Positions 49,412 to 58,127 of a stretch of 64,000 bases of DNA are shown in pieces. The notes under the pieces are model-generated. The model had not been told where the DNA came from. It searched no databases and saw only the letters and a program-made list of their open reading frames with translations. The position numbers and the translations under genes are program-made. The DNA comes from Phenylobacterium sp. (GTDB lineage: Bacteria > Pseudomonadota > Alphaproteobacteria > Caulobacterales > Caulobacteraceae): contig JADCAS010000005.1 of assembly GCA_020401865.1 (NCBI GenBank), positions 186,001 through 250,000 on the forward strand, read 5' to 3'. Every line of letters begins with the position of its first letter. Position 1 is the stretch's first letter.

Positions 49412-50155
49412 TCAGCAGGGCGCACCAATGGTCAGTCGCGTCTTCGTCTGGTTTAGCGTCTCCGGCCAACCGATCTCGGCTCGCTTGGCATCAACCTCAG
49501 TTTCACTCTCGATATCAGCGAACCGCCATGCGCCGCCGGTGCAGCGCGCCTGGCTCGCATAGCGCTGCGGTCGCCCTTGGAACATCTCCAAGCGATCATA
49601 GAGCATCGCGTATTCCTGCCCTTTCACGGCCCCGGTCCGAACAGCGGGTTCGAGGCGGCTGAGGACGACCTTTTGCAACTCCCGGTCGAACGAGTGCTGG
49701 GCGATTAGCCAAGCATCCGTAGCGACGGTCTTGTCCGTGAACCATCCCTGAGGCGGGAGCGCGCTCCGCAAGATCTCAGTGTTCTCCCGATCGACCACGC
49801 TGATCTCCGCGAACATCGCCTGCGCTACGAGTCCACGCTCTGCCGGCGGCGTTTCGCTGCGCATCAGGGCGGCGACCCCCTCCCTGAGTTGCCGGTCCAG
49901 CGCCGCGGCAGGGCCCAAACGTTGTATCGCAGTGAGGCCTGCTTGAGCCCGTTCCCGTTCGGCGCGAGCAACGGCAGCGGTCGCCTTCCACTTTGTGAGC
50001 CAGTTCGAGGCGGCCTCCGATAGCTTGGGAGACGGCGTGGAAGGTTGGGGCACCGGCTGCGCTACAGCCACGCCCAACGTGGCCGGGACACACAGGTTCA
50101 TGGCGCCAAGCACCCCAAGGAAAGCCGTCGTCGCCACGAAATTTCGACTTGCCAT
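49412..50155 (-). CDS. Hypothetical secreted protein
   Basis: 247 residues from an ATG with AGGAG upstream. The N-terminus is a plausible signal peptide (FVATTAFLGVLGAMNLCVP, cleavage probably near 'GVAVAQP', residue 33), followed by a Pro/Ser linker and a mostly helical, charged domain. There are several conserved-looking W, C and D-R positions (SNWLTKWKATAAVARAERER, AWLIAQHSFDRELQKVVLSR, YAMLYDRLEMFQGRPQRYAS). I do not recognise the family. The end of the IS fragment lies only 19 bases upstream of its start, so its native promoter has probably been lost or replaced. Confidence 0.65.
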   Translation of the reverse strand: MASRNFVATTAFLGVLGAMNLCVPATLGVAVAQPVPQPSTPSPKLSEAASNWLTKWKATAAVARAERERAQAGLTAIQRLGPAAALDRQLREGVAALMRSETPPAERGLVAQAMFAEISVVDRENTEILRSALPPQGWFTDKTVATDAWLIAQHSFDRELQKVVLSRLEPAVRTGAVKGQEYAMLYDRLEMFQGRPQRYASQARCTGGAWRFADIESETEVDAKRAEIGWPETLNQTKTRLTIGAPC

Positions 50156-50173
50156 CGAGCTACTCCTGATTGC

Positions 50174-50600
50174 TGAGGTGACCCCCGTTTCTCATCCAGC
50201 CATAACGAGAGTCCTAGGTTGATCTGAGCCTTGGTTGGCTGGTGTTGCAAGAGGCCGGCGCGCGGAGAGGTCAGGGTTCTCAGCGCGCCAGCCGGACTCT
50301 CCGGATAGGGTTCGGGCGTAGTCCCGTGGCGTCATCCAGCCGAGCTTGGAGTGCGGTCGTTCCTGGTTGTAGTCGCGCCGCCAGGTCTCCGGCACGGCGC
50401 GGGCGTGGGGCAGCGACCGGACCAGCGTCTCGTTCGGCAGTTCGTCGCGCAGCCGGCCGTTGAAGCTCTCGTTGTAGCCGTTCTGCTGGGGCTTGCCTGG
50501 CGCGATGTAGCGCCAGCCGACGCCGGTCTCGTCGGCCCAGGCAAGGATGGCGTTGGAGGTGTACTCCGTGCCGTTGTCGCTGACGATCATGTCCGGGCGT
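50174..50600 (-). mobile_element. IS3-family element remnant, copy 2
   Basis: The last 140 or so residues of the same transposase as at 3688-4287 (from '[20 protein letters not shown]' to the C-terminus), plus the same right end (TGAGGTGACCCCCG at 50174). The two copies differ by few bases: for example NGHNES versus NGYNES and LLNETLF versus LPNETLV. This copy has lost the first catalytic Asp and everything before it. The break is about 40 bases from the start of the repeat array. Confidence 0.8.
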
Positions 50601-50639
50601 GGGGGCTGAGGCCTGGTCCCCCCTGCCCCGGTGCCTCGC

Positions 50640-51035
50640 CCCCTCAAGAGGTGGAGGAATTAGAGTGCCATGGCTCCCCTGCGGGGGAGCTCTCCGCGGA
50701 GCGGGGTGAGGGGGCTTGCGGAGGGGCCGATAACCCCCTCCGGCCCGCTGCGCGGTTCACCTCCCCCTGAAGGTGGAGGAATTACAGAGCCATGGCTCCC
50801 CTGCGGGGGAGCTCCCCGCGAAGCGGGGTGAGGGGGCTTGCGGAGGGGCCGATAACCCCCTCCGGCCCGCTGCGCGGTCCACCTCCCCCTCAAGAGGTGG
50901 AGGAATTACAGAGCTAATTGCTCCCCTGCGGGGGAGCTCCCCGCGAAGCGGGGTGAGGGGGCTTGCGGAGGGGCCGATAACCCCCTCCCGCCCGCTTCGC
51001 GGTCCACCTCCCCCTCAAGAGGGGGAGGAATTGGA
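50640..51035. repeat. Tandem array of the fold-back repeat (E)
   Basis: About three and a half head-to-tail units with a period near 122-125 bases: 'GATAACCCCCTCC' recurs at about 50729, 50851 and 50976. Each unit carries CCCCCTCCGGCCCGCTGCGC, CACCTCCCCCT, GTGGAGGAATTA, GCTCCCCTGCGGGGGAGC and GCGAAGCGGGGTGAGGGGG. Units differ by scattered substitutions and a 3-base length difference. It is the only ordered array in the window. Confidence 0.88.
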
Positions 51036-51217
51036 GGGAGTCGAGGGCTCGCCCTCACGCTGAACGGGTCCGCGGGCTCTATCCGCTCCGGTCGAGTCCG
51101 GGGTTCCGTCTTCTGCAGGGGCGCTGAGGGCGATGCGGTTGCCCTCGCTGCCTTCGATTTCGGCGACATCGCCTTCCTCGCCGACGTGGGTCCTGGGGTA
51201 GAGGACGGGGGGGCCGT
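51036..51217. other. Gene-free stretch next to the repeat array
   Basis: About 180 bases with no supported gene. On the minus strand a frame reads 'VGEEGDVAEIEGSEGNRIAL', a low-complexity acidic segment that might be the tail of a lost gene, but there is no start or domain. Confidence 0.35.
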
Positions 51218-52072
51218 TTACTTCCAGGCCGCCGCGTTCTCGCGGACGAAGTCGGCGAGGTTGCGCGGCGGGCGCCCGGTGATCGTCTCCACCACGGGCG
51301 AGACCCCGGCCGCCCAGCCCTGCTTGATGACGTGGTTGAGGCTCATCAGCCACTCGATCACCTGGGGCGGGGAGCCCATCCGGGTCAGCGAGTCCACCGC
51401 CGCCGCTTCCGGAACGTCGACATAGCGGACGTCGCGGCCGATCTGGCGAGCGATCGCGGAGACCATCTGGGCGTCAGTAAGGTTCTCGGGGCCGGTGAGC
51501 GTATAGCTCTGACCGGCGTGCGCCGCCGGGTGGGTCAGGACTTCGACGGCCACGTCGGCGATGTCGCGGACATCGATGACGGCCGTCGCGCCGTCGCCCC
51601 GCGGGGCATAGAGCGCGCCATCCCGGATGGCGGCGCCATAGAAGTTGACCAGGTTCTGCATGAAGCTGGTCGGCAGCAGCAGGGTGAACGGGATGCCCGA
51701 GTTGCGGATCAGGGCGTCGATCTCGCCATGGACCTTTGCAATAGCCGCGGGACTGGCGGCGTCGGCGCCCGCCCCTGACGACCTCACAATGTGCCTGACG
51801 CCGGCGGCCTTTGCCGCCGCCACGGCGTTGGCGGCCATGCGCGGCATCTCCGGGACCAGGGGAAAGAGCAGGAACAGGGTGTCGACGCCTTCGAAGGCCC
51901 GGCGCAGGGAGGCCGGGTCCAGGAAGTCGCCCTGCGTCTCGCCCGCGCCCGCCGGGGCTCCGCCGGAGGCATGGGTCATGACCGCGAAGTCGGCCTTGCG
52001 GGCCTGCAGCCGCTTGACGATTTCGGCGCCGATATTGCCGGCGGCGCCGGTGACGAGAATCCGGTTGGTCAT
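51218..52072 (-). CDS. NmrA-like NAD(P)H-binding protein
   Basis: A 284-residue atypical short-chain dehydrogenase starting at ATG 52072. The Rossmann motif is 'MTNRILVTGAAGNIGAEIVK' (G-x-x-G-x-x-G), then 'GDFLDPASLRRAFEGVDTLF', 'VRHIVRSSGAGADAASPAAI' and 'IPFTLLLPTSFMQNLVNFYG', which match NmrA/quinone reductase-2-like proteins. No SDR catalytic Y-x-x-x-K is evident. It stands divergent from a LysR regulator, which probably controls it in response to redox or quinone compounds. Confidence 0.88.
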   Translation of the reverse strand: MTNRILVTGAAGNIGAEIVKRLQARKADFAVMTHASGGAPAGAGETQGDFLDPASLRRAFEGVDTLFLLFPLVPEMPRMAANAVAAAKAAGVRHIVRSSGAGADAASPAAIAKVHGEIDALIRNSGIPFTLLLPTSFMQNLVNFYGAAIRDGALYAPRGDGATAVIDVRDIADVAVEVLTHPAAHAGQSYTLTGPENLTDAQMVSAIARQIGRDVRYVDVPEAAAVDSLTRMGSPPQVIEWLMSLNHVIKQGWAAGVSPVVETITGRPPRNLADFVRENAAAWK

Positions 52073-52187
52073 CTGCGTTCTCCTTCGTGAACTGGGGGTG
52101 TGTGAATTTGACCAAGGAGACTGTACGGCGCGGCAATCATGGATAAAATCGACATAAATTCGAATTATCTTCAACTCGCAGGAATGA

Positions 52188-53135
52188 ATGAGAAACCTCC
52201 ACGGGCTGGTGTCCTTCACCGAGGTGGCGACTGCGGGCAGCTTCACAGGCGCCGCCGCCAAGCTGAACCTGACGCCGGCGGCGGTCAGCAAGAACGTCGC
52301 CCGGCTTGAGGCGCAGCTGGGCGTCCGGCTGTTCAACCGCTCCACGCGACAGGTGCATCTCACCAAGGAAGGCGAGAGGCTCCGTGAGCGCACGGCGCCG
52401 GCGCTCCGGGCCCTGGATGAAGCCGTGTCCGAGATCAGCCAGGCGCGCGGCGGCGCGGTCGGACGGGTCCGGATCTCGGTGGGCGTCTCCTTCGGCCGGC
52501 AGTATGTGTTACCTCTGCTGCCCGCGATCACAGCCGCGAACCCGGAGCTGCAGGTCGATGTGAGCCTCGACAATCGTCCGGTCGACATGCTCGCCGAGGG
52601 GTTCGACATCGTCATCCGGGGCGGCGTGATCGAGGAGTCGAGCCTGGTGGCGCGGCGCATCGCACGGCTGCCGCTGGTGCTTCTGGCCTCGCCCGAGTAT
52701 CTGCGCGATCGGGGCGTTCCCGTCGCGCCCGCAGACCTCGCCGGGCATGATCTGCTGGGCGTGCGGCTGCCCGGCGGGGGCGAGATTCCCTGGCGGTTCC
52801 GAAGGCCCGGCGGACGCGGTTCGTTCCAGATTCCCCTGAGGGCCCGCCTGTGGCTTTCCGACCCTGAGGCCCTGCTTGGGCTGGCGTGCGATCACGCCGG
52901 CATTGCGCAGGCAGGGTTGCACCACGCCATGCCTCACCTGCGCGCCGGGCGGCTGAAAGTGGTGCTCCACGAACAGCACGACGCCAGCGAGCGTGAGATC
53001 GTGCTGCACTACCCCCACCGTCTGTACCTGGCGCCGCGGGTGCGGGTGACAGTCGACGCCTTGCTCGCCGGTCTGGCCGGCAACCGGGACCTGCACGCCC
53101 GGCCCGACACCTTACCGCAATCGTTACTGGCCTGA
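52188..53135 (+). CDS. LysR-family transcriptional regulator
   Basis: A 315-residue protein with an N-terminal winged helix-turn-helix ('GLVSFTEVATAGSFTGAAAK', 'LNLTPAAVSKNVARLEAQLG', 'VRLFNRSTRQVHLTKEGERL') and a periplasmic-binding-like effector domain ('GRVRISVGVSFGRQYVLPLL', 'EGFDIVIRGGVIEESSLVAR'). It belongs to the subgroup near AaeR/DsdC-like regulators of aromatic or redox genes. It is divergent from the NmrA-like gene, 115 bases apart, the classical LysR target layout. Confidence 0.92.
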   Translation: MRNLHGLVSFTEVATAGSFTGAAAKLNLTPAAVSKNVARLEAQLGVRLFNRSTRQVHLTKEGERLRERTAPALRALDEAVSEISQARGGAVGRVRISVGVSFGRQYVLPLLPAITAANPELQVDVSLDNRPVDMLAEGFDIVIRGGVIEESSLVARRIARLPLVLLASPEYLRDRGVPVAPADLAGHDLLGVRLPGGGEIPWRFRRPGGRGSFQIPLRARLWLSDPEALLGLACDHAGIAQAGLHHAMPHLRAGRLKVVLHEQHDASEREIVLHYPHRLYLAPRVRVTVDALLAGLAGNRDLHARPDTLPQSLLA

Positions 53136-53243
53136 GGCCGACGCCGGCCGAGCCCGCGAGTCTCCGGCGGGGTCCACCGCTTGCCGGTCGCACGCAGCCT
53201 GCCGGGATAGGAGGCGGCCTGCGGGCCGACCGCCCCCCTGCCC

Positions 53244-54185
53244 TTATCCTCCCAAGGTCGCGAACGCCGCGCGGTAGAAGGCCCAGTGCCGGTCGCCGAG
53301 GGCGGTCAGGACCTGGAGAGGGTCGTGGCCGACGCCAGGCAGGACGATCCAGTCGTGGGGGATGCCAAGGCCCTCGAGGTAAGTGTGGAAGTCCTGGTTG
53401 TTCCCGAAGGTCTCGTCGCGATCGCCGATGACGAGGCGCAGGCGGGAGCGGCCAGCGAGGCGGGCGGCGTTCTCCCGGGCGTAGCGGCGGGGGCTGACCG
53501 CCTGGAAACCCGCCTGGGAGCCGCCGTAGACTTCACGCAGGAGCTCCTCGGCCTGCGCTTTGCTCGCGCGGGGGGCGGTGGTCAGGAACTCCTGCATCGG
53601 CCCGGCGCCCATCATGGAGACGGTGCGGAAAAGCTCTGGATAGCGGAAGCCGAACCGGGCCGCGCCGTAGCCGCCCATGCTGAATCCGTCGAGGAGCCGG
53701 CCCTCCGGCGTCGCCAGGGTGCGCCAGTTGGCGTCGATGTAAGGCCGCAGTTCGTGGACGATGATCGTCTCCATCGGCGCCTTGCCGTTCGACCAATCGA
53801 CGTACATGCCCATGGACAGCCCATTGACGAAGACCACCAGGAAGGGCGGGGCCCTGCGGTCCCGGATGGCCTGGTCGAATTCGGCGCCAAGTTGCGGGAT
53901 GCCGGAAACACCGCCCCCCGAGCCGTGCAGCCAGTAGACGACGGGAAACCGGCGGTCAGGATCGGCCGCATAGTCGGGCGGGACGTAGATGTGGAAGCTG
54001 ACCGGGCCGCCCCTCGCCTCGCTTCCCAGGGTGTGGAAGGAGACGCCAGGCCCCTCGGCGGCGGCGGTCACCCACTCCAGACCCGGTTCAACCCGAAGAG
54101 ACGGCGACCGTGCGATTGCGCCCGGCGCGGCGGCCAGGCCTGACAGGCCGGCGCCCAGGGCGAGCAGGTGTTGTCGACGGTTCAT
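53244..54185 (-). CDS. Secreted esterase, putative esterase (PF00756) family
   Basis: A 313-residue alpha/beta hydrolase. From the ATG at 54185 it begins 'MNRRQHLLALGAGLSGLAAA', a signal peptide with paired arginines that could be Tat-type. The nucleophile elbow is 'DGFSMGGYGAARFGF' (G-x-S-x-G), the acid probably lies in 'LVIGDRDETFGNN' and the His in 'PGVGHDPLQV'. 'FPVVYWLHGSGGG' forms the oxyanion region. Relatives are feruloyl or acetyl esterases. It is divergent from the arylsulfatase gene, 244 bases apart; both are secreted hydrolases. Confidence 0.88.
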   Translation of the reverse strand: MNRRQHLLALGAGLSGLAAAPGAIARSPSLRVEPGLEWVTAAAEGPGVSFHTLGSEARGGPVSFHIYVPPDYAADPDRRFPVVYWLHGSGGGVSGIPQLGAEFDQAIRDRRAPPFLVVFVNGLSMGMYVDWSNGKAPMETIIVHELRPYIDANWRTLATPEGRLLDGFSMGGYGAARFGFRYPELFRTVSMMGAGPMQEFLTTAPRASKAQAEELLREVYGGSQAGFQAVSPRRYARENAARLAGRSRLRLVIGDRDETFGNNQDFHTYLEGLGIPHDWIVLPGVGHDPLQVLTALGDRHWAFYRAAFATLGG

Positions 54186-54429
54186 GGGTAAGGTCCTCCA
54201 GGATGGCGCCCCCGGAAGCATCAACTGGCCGGAACGGGAATTCCGTCGCCCGGGCGATAGCTGGCGGCGCGCGAGACCGAGCGACGCACGTCCTGCAGCC
54301 TGTCGCCGCGACGGGCCGGCGATCGCCCGCCAAACACGGCGGCTGTGTCCCCTTGTCTCGCTACTGAAAAGCGACAATGGTCACGATCCTTATTCAGACA
54401 CTGAAATCTGGGGCCTCGAAAGATCGACC

Positions 54430-56829
54430 ATGACTGAGATAGTCGCACGGACAGGGCGCTGCTGGCGCGGGGGGCTCCTGAGAGGCGTTGGCAGGCAGGC
54501 GCTTTGCAACTTCGCCGGGGCATTGGCGGTTGCTGGCTTCGCGGCCCCCGTTCTGGCGGCGTCTGTGCCGGAAAGGACCGTACTGCCGATTCCCGCAGCC
54601 GCCTTCCAGGGGGTCCAGGGCCTGCAACCGAAGGATTCGACCCCGTCGTTCCCTCGGGCCGTTGAGGCGCCCGCCGAGGCTCCAAATGTCCTGCTGATCC
54701 TGATGGATGACATCGGCTTCGGCGAGACCAGCACTTTTGGCGGGCCGGTCCCGACACCCAACCTGCAAAGGCTTGCAGACCAGGGCCTACGCTTCAACCG
54801 GTTCCACACCACAGCAGTCTGCAGCCCGACCCGCGCCGCCTTCATCACCGGCCGCAACCACCACAGCGCCCACACCGGCGCCGTTACGGAGATGGCGACG
54901 GGCTACCCCGGGTACGACACGATGATCGGGCCAGACACGGCGACCATCGGCCAAACCCTAAAGCTCAACGGCTACAACACGGCCTGGTTCGGCAAGAACC
55001 ACAACGTCGGCGACTGGGAATCCAGCCAGGCGGGTCCCTTTGACAGGTGGCCGACGGGCCTAGGGTTCGAGAAATTCTACGGCTTCATCGGCGGCGTCGC
55101 CAACAACTGGCGACCGGCGCTCTTCGACGGAACAACCCCGATCGAACCTTATCTCGGCAACCCGAACTACAACCTCGACTTCGATCTTGCGGATCAGGCA
55201 ATCGCCTGGGTGCAGACGCAGAAGACCATGGCGCCCGACAAGCCCTTCTTCATGTACTACGCCACCGCCGCAGGCCATGCACCGCAGCAGGCCACGCCCG
55301 AATGGATCGCCAGGTTCAAGGGCCAGTTCGACCAGGGCTGGGACAAGGTCCGAGAGGAAACCTTCGCTCGACAGAAGGCGATGGGGATCATTCCTTCGGA
55401 CGCCCGTCTGACCCCAAGACCGGCGGCCATGCCCAGCTGGGACTCGGCCAGTCCGCGGGAGAAGAAGGTCTATGCGGCGATGATGGAGCTTGCAGCCGCA
55501 CACGTTGCGCAAGCTGACTACAACATCGGCCGGGTCCTCTCAGCCATCGACGACATGGGCCAGACCGACAATACGTTGGTCATCTTCGTGGTGGGTGACA
55601 ATGGCGCCAGCGGTGAGGGTTCGCTGAGGGGCGCATTCAATGACATGAACATTGTCGCGCAAAGCCAGGAAAGTCTCGACTATGTCGAGAGCCGCCTGCC
55701 CGATTTCGGGACCTGGAAATCCTCCAACCTTTATCCGGTCCCCTGGGGGTGGGCGATGAACACCCCGTTCCAGTGGACCAAGCAGGTGGCCAGTCATTTC
55801 GGTGGCACGCGGAACGGAATGGTCGTGTCCTGGCCCAAAGGCATCAAGGCCAGGGGCGAGATCCGTACTCAGTTCCACCATGTCATCGACGTTGTGCCTA
55901 CGGTGCTGGAGGCGGCGAATCTGCCGCAGCCGGTGCGCGTCAACGGCGTCGACCAGCGTCCAATCGAAGGCACGAGCATGCTGTATGCCTTTGCAGACCC
56001 GAAGGCGCCGGGACGCCGCACGACCCAGTACTTCGAGATCTTCGGTAACTCCGGAATCTACCACGATGGCTGGTTCGCCTCGACAACGCCCACGCGGTTG
56101 CCCTGGAGCGGGGTCGGCAACGACATGAACGTGCTGACGACGAAGTGGGAACTCTACAACATCGACAAGGACTTCTCACAGGCCAATGACCTTGCCGCGA
56201 AGAACCCCGAGAAGCTCCGGGAGATGCAGACCCGCTTCTATGTGGAAGCCGCAAGGTACAATGTTCTGCCTATCCAGACCTCAGCCGCAGAGCGGTTCGG
56301 CGAGGGCATCCGACCCAGCCTGACCGGGGATCGCAAGAGATTCACCTACATGGCGGGCATGACCCGTATCCCTGAAGGCGCCGCACCCAACATCAAGAAC
56401 CGAAGCTGGGGACTCAGCACCGAGGTCGAGGTCATCGGCAATGACAATGGTGTGATCGCCACCCAGGGCGGACTGTTCGGGGGATGGGGCTTGTACTTCG
56501 AGAACGGCCGCCCTGTCTTCAGCTATACCTTCGCTGATGGGTCTAACTTCCGCGCCGTCGCCAAGGACCCGCTGACGACCGGGAAGCACAAGCTCTCCGT
56601 GGACGTTGTGCCGGAAGGGGCGGGCATGGGAAAGCCCGCTACAGCTACCCTCAAGGTGGATGGAGCGCCGGTCGGGACGGTCCGGGTCGAGAAGACGATC
56701 CCGTTCCGATTCTCGACCGAGGAGACGCTGGATTTTGGCCAAGATACGGGAACCCCGGTCGATCTGAGCTATGACGTACCGGCTAGATTCACGGGAAAGC
56801 TCGGAAAGATCGTGATGGAACTCAAATGA
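54430..56829 (+). CDS. Arylsulfatase, large secreted form
   Basis: A 799-residue sulfatase. It has an N-terminal export signal (NFAGALAVAGFAAPVLAASV, after an Arg-rich start), then 'PNVLLILMDDIGFGETSTFG' (two metal Asps), and the formylglycine motif C-x-P-x-R in 'AVCSPTRAAFITGRNHHSAH' with Cys131 as the residue to be oxidised. Later come 'AWFGKNHNVGDWES', 'FFMYYATAAGHAPQQ' and 'LVIFVVGDNGASGEGSL'. The C-terminal 130 residues form a beta-rich domain. No formylglycine-generating enzyme gene is nearby. It hydrolyses sulfate esters of aromatic or carbohydrate compounds. Confidence 0.93.
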   Translation: MTEIVARTGRCWRGGLLRGVGRQALCNFAGALAVAGFAAPVLAASVPERTVLPIPAAAFQGVQGLQPKDSTPSFPRAVEAPAEAPNVLLILMDDIGFGETSTFGGPVPTPNLQRLADQGLRFNRFHTTAVCSPTRAAFITGRNHHSAHTGAVTEMATGYPGYDTMIGPDTATIGQTLKLNGYNTAWFGKNHNVGDWESSQAGPFDRWPTGLGFEKFYGFIGGVANNWRPALFDGTTPIEPYLGNPNYNLDFDLADQAIAWVQTQKTMAPDKPFFMYYATAAGHAPQQATPEWIARFKGQFDQGWDKVREETFARQKAMGIIPSDARLTPRPAAMPSWDSASPREKKVYAAMMELAAAHVAQADYNIGRVLSAIDDMGQTDNTLVIFVVGDNGASGEGSLRGAFNDMNIVAQSQESLDYVESRLPDFGTWKSSNLYPVPWGWAMNTPFQWTKQVASHFGGTRNGMVVSWPKGIKARGEIRTQFHHVIDVVPTVLEAANLPQPVRVNGVDQRPIEGTSMLYAFADPKAPGRRTTQYFEIFGNSGIYHDGWFASTTPTRLPWSGVGNDMNVLTTKWELYNIDKDFSQANDLAAKNPEKLREMQTRFYVEAARYNVLPIQTSAAERFGEGIRPSLTGDRKRFTYMAGMTRIPEGAAPNIKNRSWGLSTEVEVIGNDNGVIATQGGLFGGWGLYFENGRPVFSYTFADGSNFRAVAKDPLTTGKHKLSVDVVPEGAGMGKPATATLKVDGAPVGTVRVEKTIPFRFSTEETLDFGQDTGTPVDLSYDVPARFTGKLGKIVMELK

Positions 56830-56962
56830 GATACAGCCGGTACTCGGGCGACCTCCGGGGTCGGCGCGTTGCGGTGAACAAGGTCCAAAGGGCCCCCGCT
56901 TGACTTCCCCCGGGGCGGTCCCCTCCTCTGCTCGCCAGATTTCAGACGCCGGGAGGAACCGC

Positions 56963-57733
56963 ATGCTGCTCGTGGACATCAAGGACCAGGTCGCCCTGGT
57001 CACCCTGAACCGGCCTGAGGCCATGAACGCCCTGAGCCGGGCCCTGCGGGCCGAGCTGCACGCGACCCTGAAGCGGCTGGACGCCGACCCGGCGGTGAAG
57101 GTGATCGTCCTGACCGGCGCGGGCGAGAGGGCCTTCACGGCGGGCCTGGACCTGAAGGAGCTGGGCAGCGACCCGAACGGGCTGAGGGCGGCGAACGCCA
57201 CCGAGCCCTCGGAGAACCCGGCCTGGGCGGTGATCGCCTGCCGCAAGCCGGTGATCGGCGCCATCAACGGGGTGGCCATCACCGGCGGCTTCGAGGTGGC
57301 CCTGGCCTGCGACGTGCTGATCGCCTCCACCAAGGCCCGGTTCGCCGACACCCACGCCCGGGTGGGCATCACGCCGGGATGGGGCCTCTCCCAGAAGCTG
57401 TCGCGCCTGATCGGACCCTACCGGGCCAAGGAGCTCTCCCTTTCCGGCAACTTCCTGGACGCCCGGACGGCGGAGGCCTGGGGGCTGGTCAACCGGGTGG
57501 TGGCGCCGGAGGAACTGGTGCCTGTAGCCCTGCAGCTGGCCGCCGACATGGCGAGCATCGATCTCGACATGCTCATCACCTACAAGGCCATGATCGACGA
57601 CGGCTACGAGACCACCCTGCGCCAGGGCCTGGAGCTGGAGCAGGCGCGCTCGACGGCCCACAACCGGCATGTGACCCCGGAGTCCGTGGAAGCCCGCCGC
57701 GCCGGCATCCAGGCGCGGGGGCGGACGCAGTAA
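56963..57733 (+). CDS. Enoyl-CoA hydratase/isomerase family protein, intact copy
   Basis: A 256-residue crotonase-fold protein starting at ATG 56963 with GGGAGGA before it. '[20 protein letters not shown]' is the family opening, '[17 protein letters not shown]' forms the CoA/oxyanion region, '[20 protein letters not shown]' is the central motif and '[20 protein letters not shown]' holds the catalytic Glu position region. It hydrates enoyl-CoA in fatty-acid or aromatic breakdown. A decayed second copy lies at 61173-61397, and both are followed by the same repeat and an rpmF sequence. Confidence 0.9.
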   Translation: MLLVDIKDQVALVTLNRPEAMNALSRALRAELHATLKRLDADPAVKVIVLTGAGERAFTAGLDLKELGSDPNGLRAANATEPSENPAWAVIACRKPVIGAINGVAITGGFEVALACDVLIASTKARFADTHARVGITPGWGLSQKLSRLIGPYRAKELSLSGNFLDARTAEAWGLVNRVVAPEELVPVALQLAADMASIDLDMLITYKAMIDDGYETTLRQGLELEQARSTAHNRHVTPESVEARRAGIQARGRTQ

Positions 57734-57751
57734 GGACGGCGCCTCGGGAGA

Positions 57752-57855
57752 CCCCCTCCGGCCCGCTTCGCGGTCCACCTCCCCCTGAAGGTGGAGGAAT
57801 TGGGGAGCCATTGCTCCCCCGCGGGGGAGCTGTCGGCGAAGCGGGGTGAGGGGGC
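57752..57855. repeat. Fold-back intergenic repeat F
   Basis: A single unit: CCCCCTCCGGCCCGCTTCGC, CACCTCCCCCTGAAGGTGGA, GCTCCCCCGCGGGGGAGC and GCGGGGTGAGGGGGC. It is nearly the same as unit G at 61416-61520 (both read CATTGCTCCCCCGCGGGGGA), as expected if they were duplicated together with the flanking genes. Confidence 0.88.
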
Positions 57856-57879
57856 GCAACGGCGGCTCGATCGCCCGAA

Positions 57880-58045
57880 GATTCCGTCGCTTCGTAGAGC
57901 CCTCGTCTTCCTTGGGCGCGATGACCTGGCGGCCCCTGGACATGCCGGTCTTCAGGTTGATGTGGTGCGGGCGCTTGAGTTCGCCGGTTTCCCTGTCCTC
58001 GACATAGTTGTTGGCCCCCAGGGCGTGAGGCGTTGAGACCTTCAC
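57880..58045 (-). pseudogene. rpmF (ribosomal protein L32) remnant
   Basis: Reads '[20 protein letters not shown]' and '[20 protein letters not shown]', matching residues about 20-60 of the intact rpmF at 61607-61789. The first 20 residues, with the basic [15 protein letters not shown] segment, are gone, and the stop codon is mutated so the frame reads on. The rho-independent terminator that follows intact rpmF is also missing here. It cannot supply L32. Confidence 0.85.
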
Positions 58046-58127
58046 GGGCTCAGACCTCGGCCTTGCGATCAGGGTTGCTGGGAATACGGGCGCATTCGCC
58101 GCCCTCGACCCTGCACCTGCATGGGCT

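Noticed and set aside
50640-51035. CRISPR array
   Set aside because: The period is about 122-125 bases with no alternating unique spacers; the whole unit is repeated. No cas genes are present.
52073-52660. N-terminal extension of the NmrA-like protein by 196 codons
   Set aside because: The extension runs antisense through the LysR gene and is Arg/Ser/Thr-rich. The Rossmann motif begins exactly at the ATG at 52072.
53989-54429. N-terminal extension of the arylsulfatase by 147 codons
   Set aside because: It overlaps the start of the divergent esterase and its signal peptide. The ATG at 54430 gives a normal export signal.
54186-54429. Regulatory dyad between the esterase and sulfatase genes
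   Set aside because: Only short imperfect inverted repeats were found, none better than expected by chance in GC-rich DNA.
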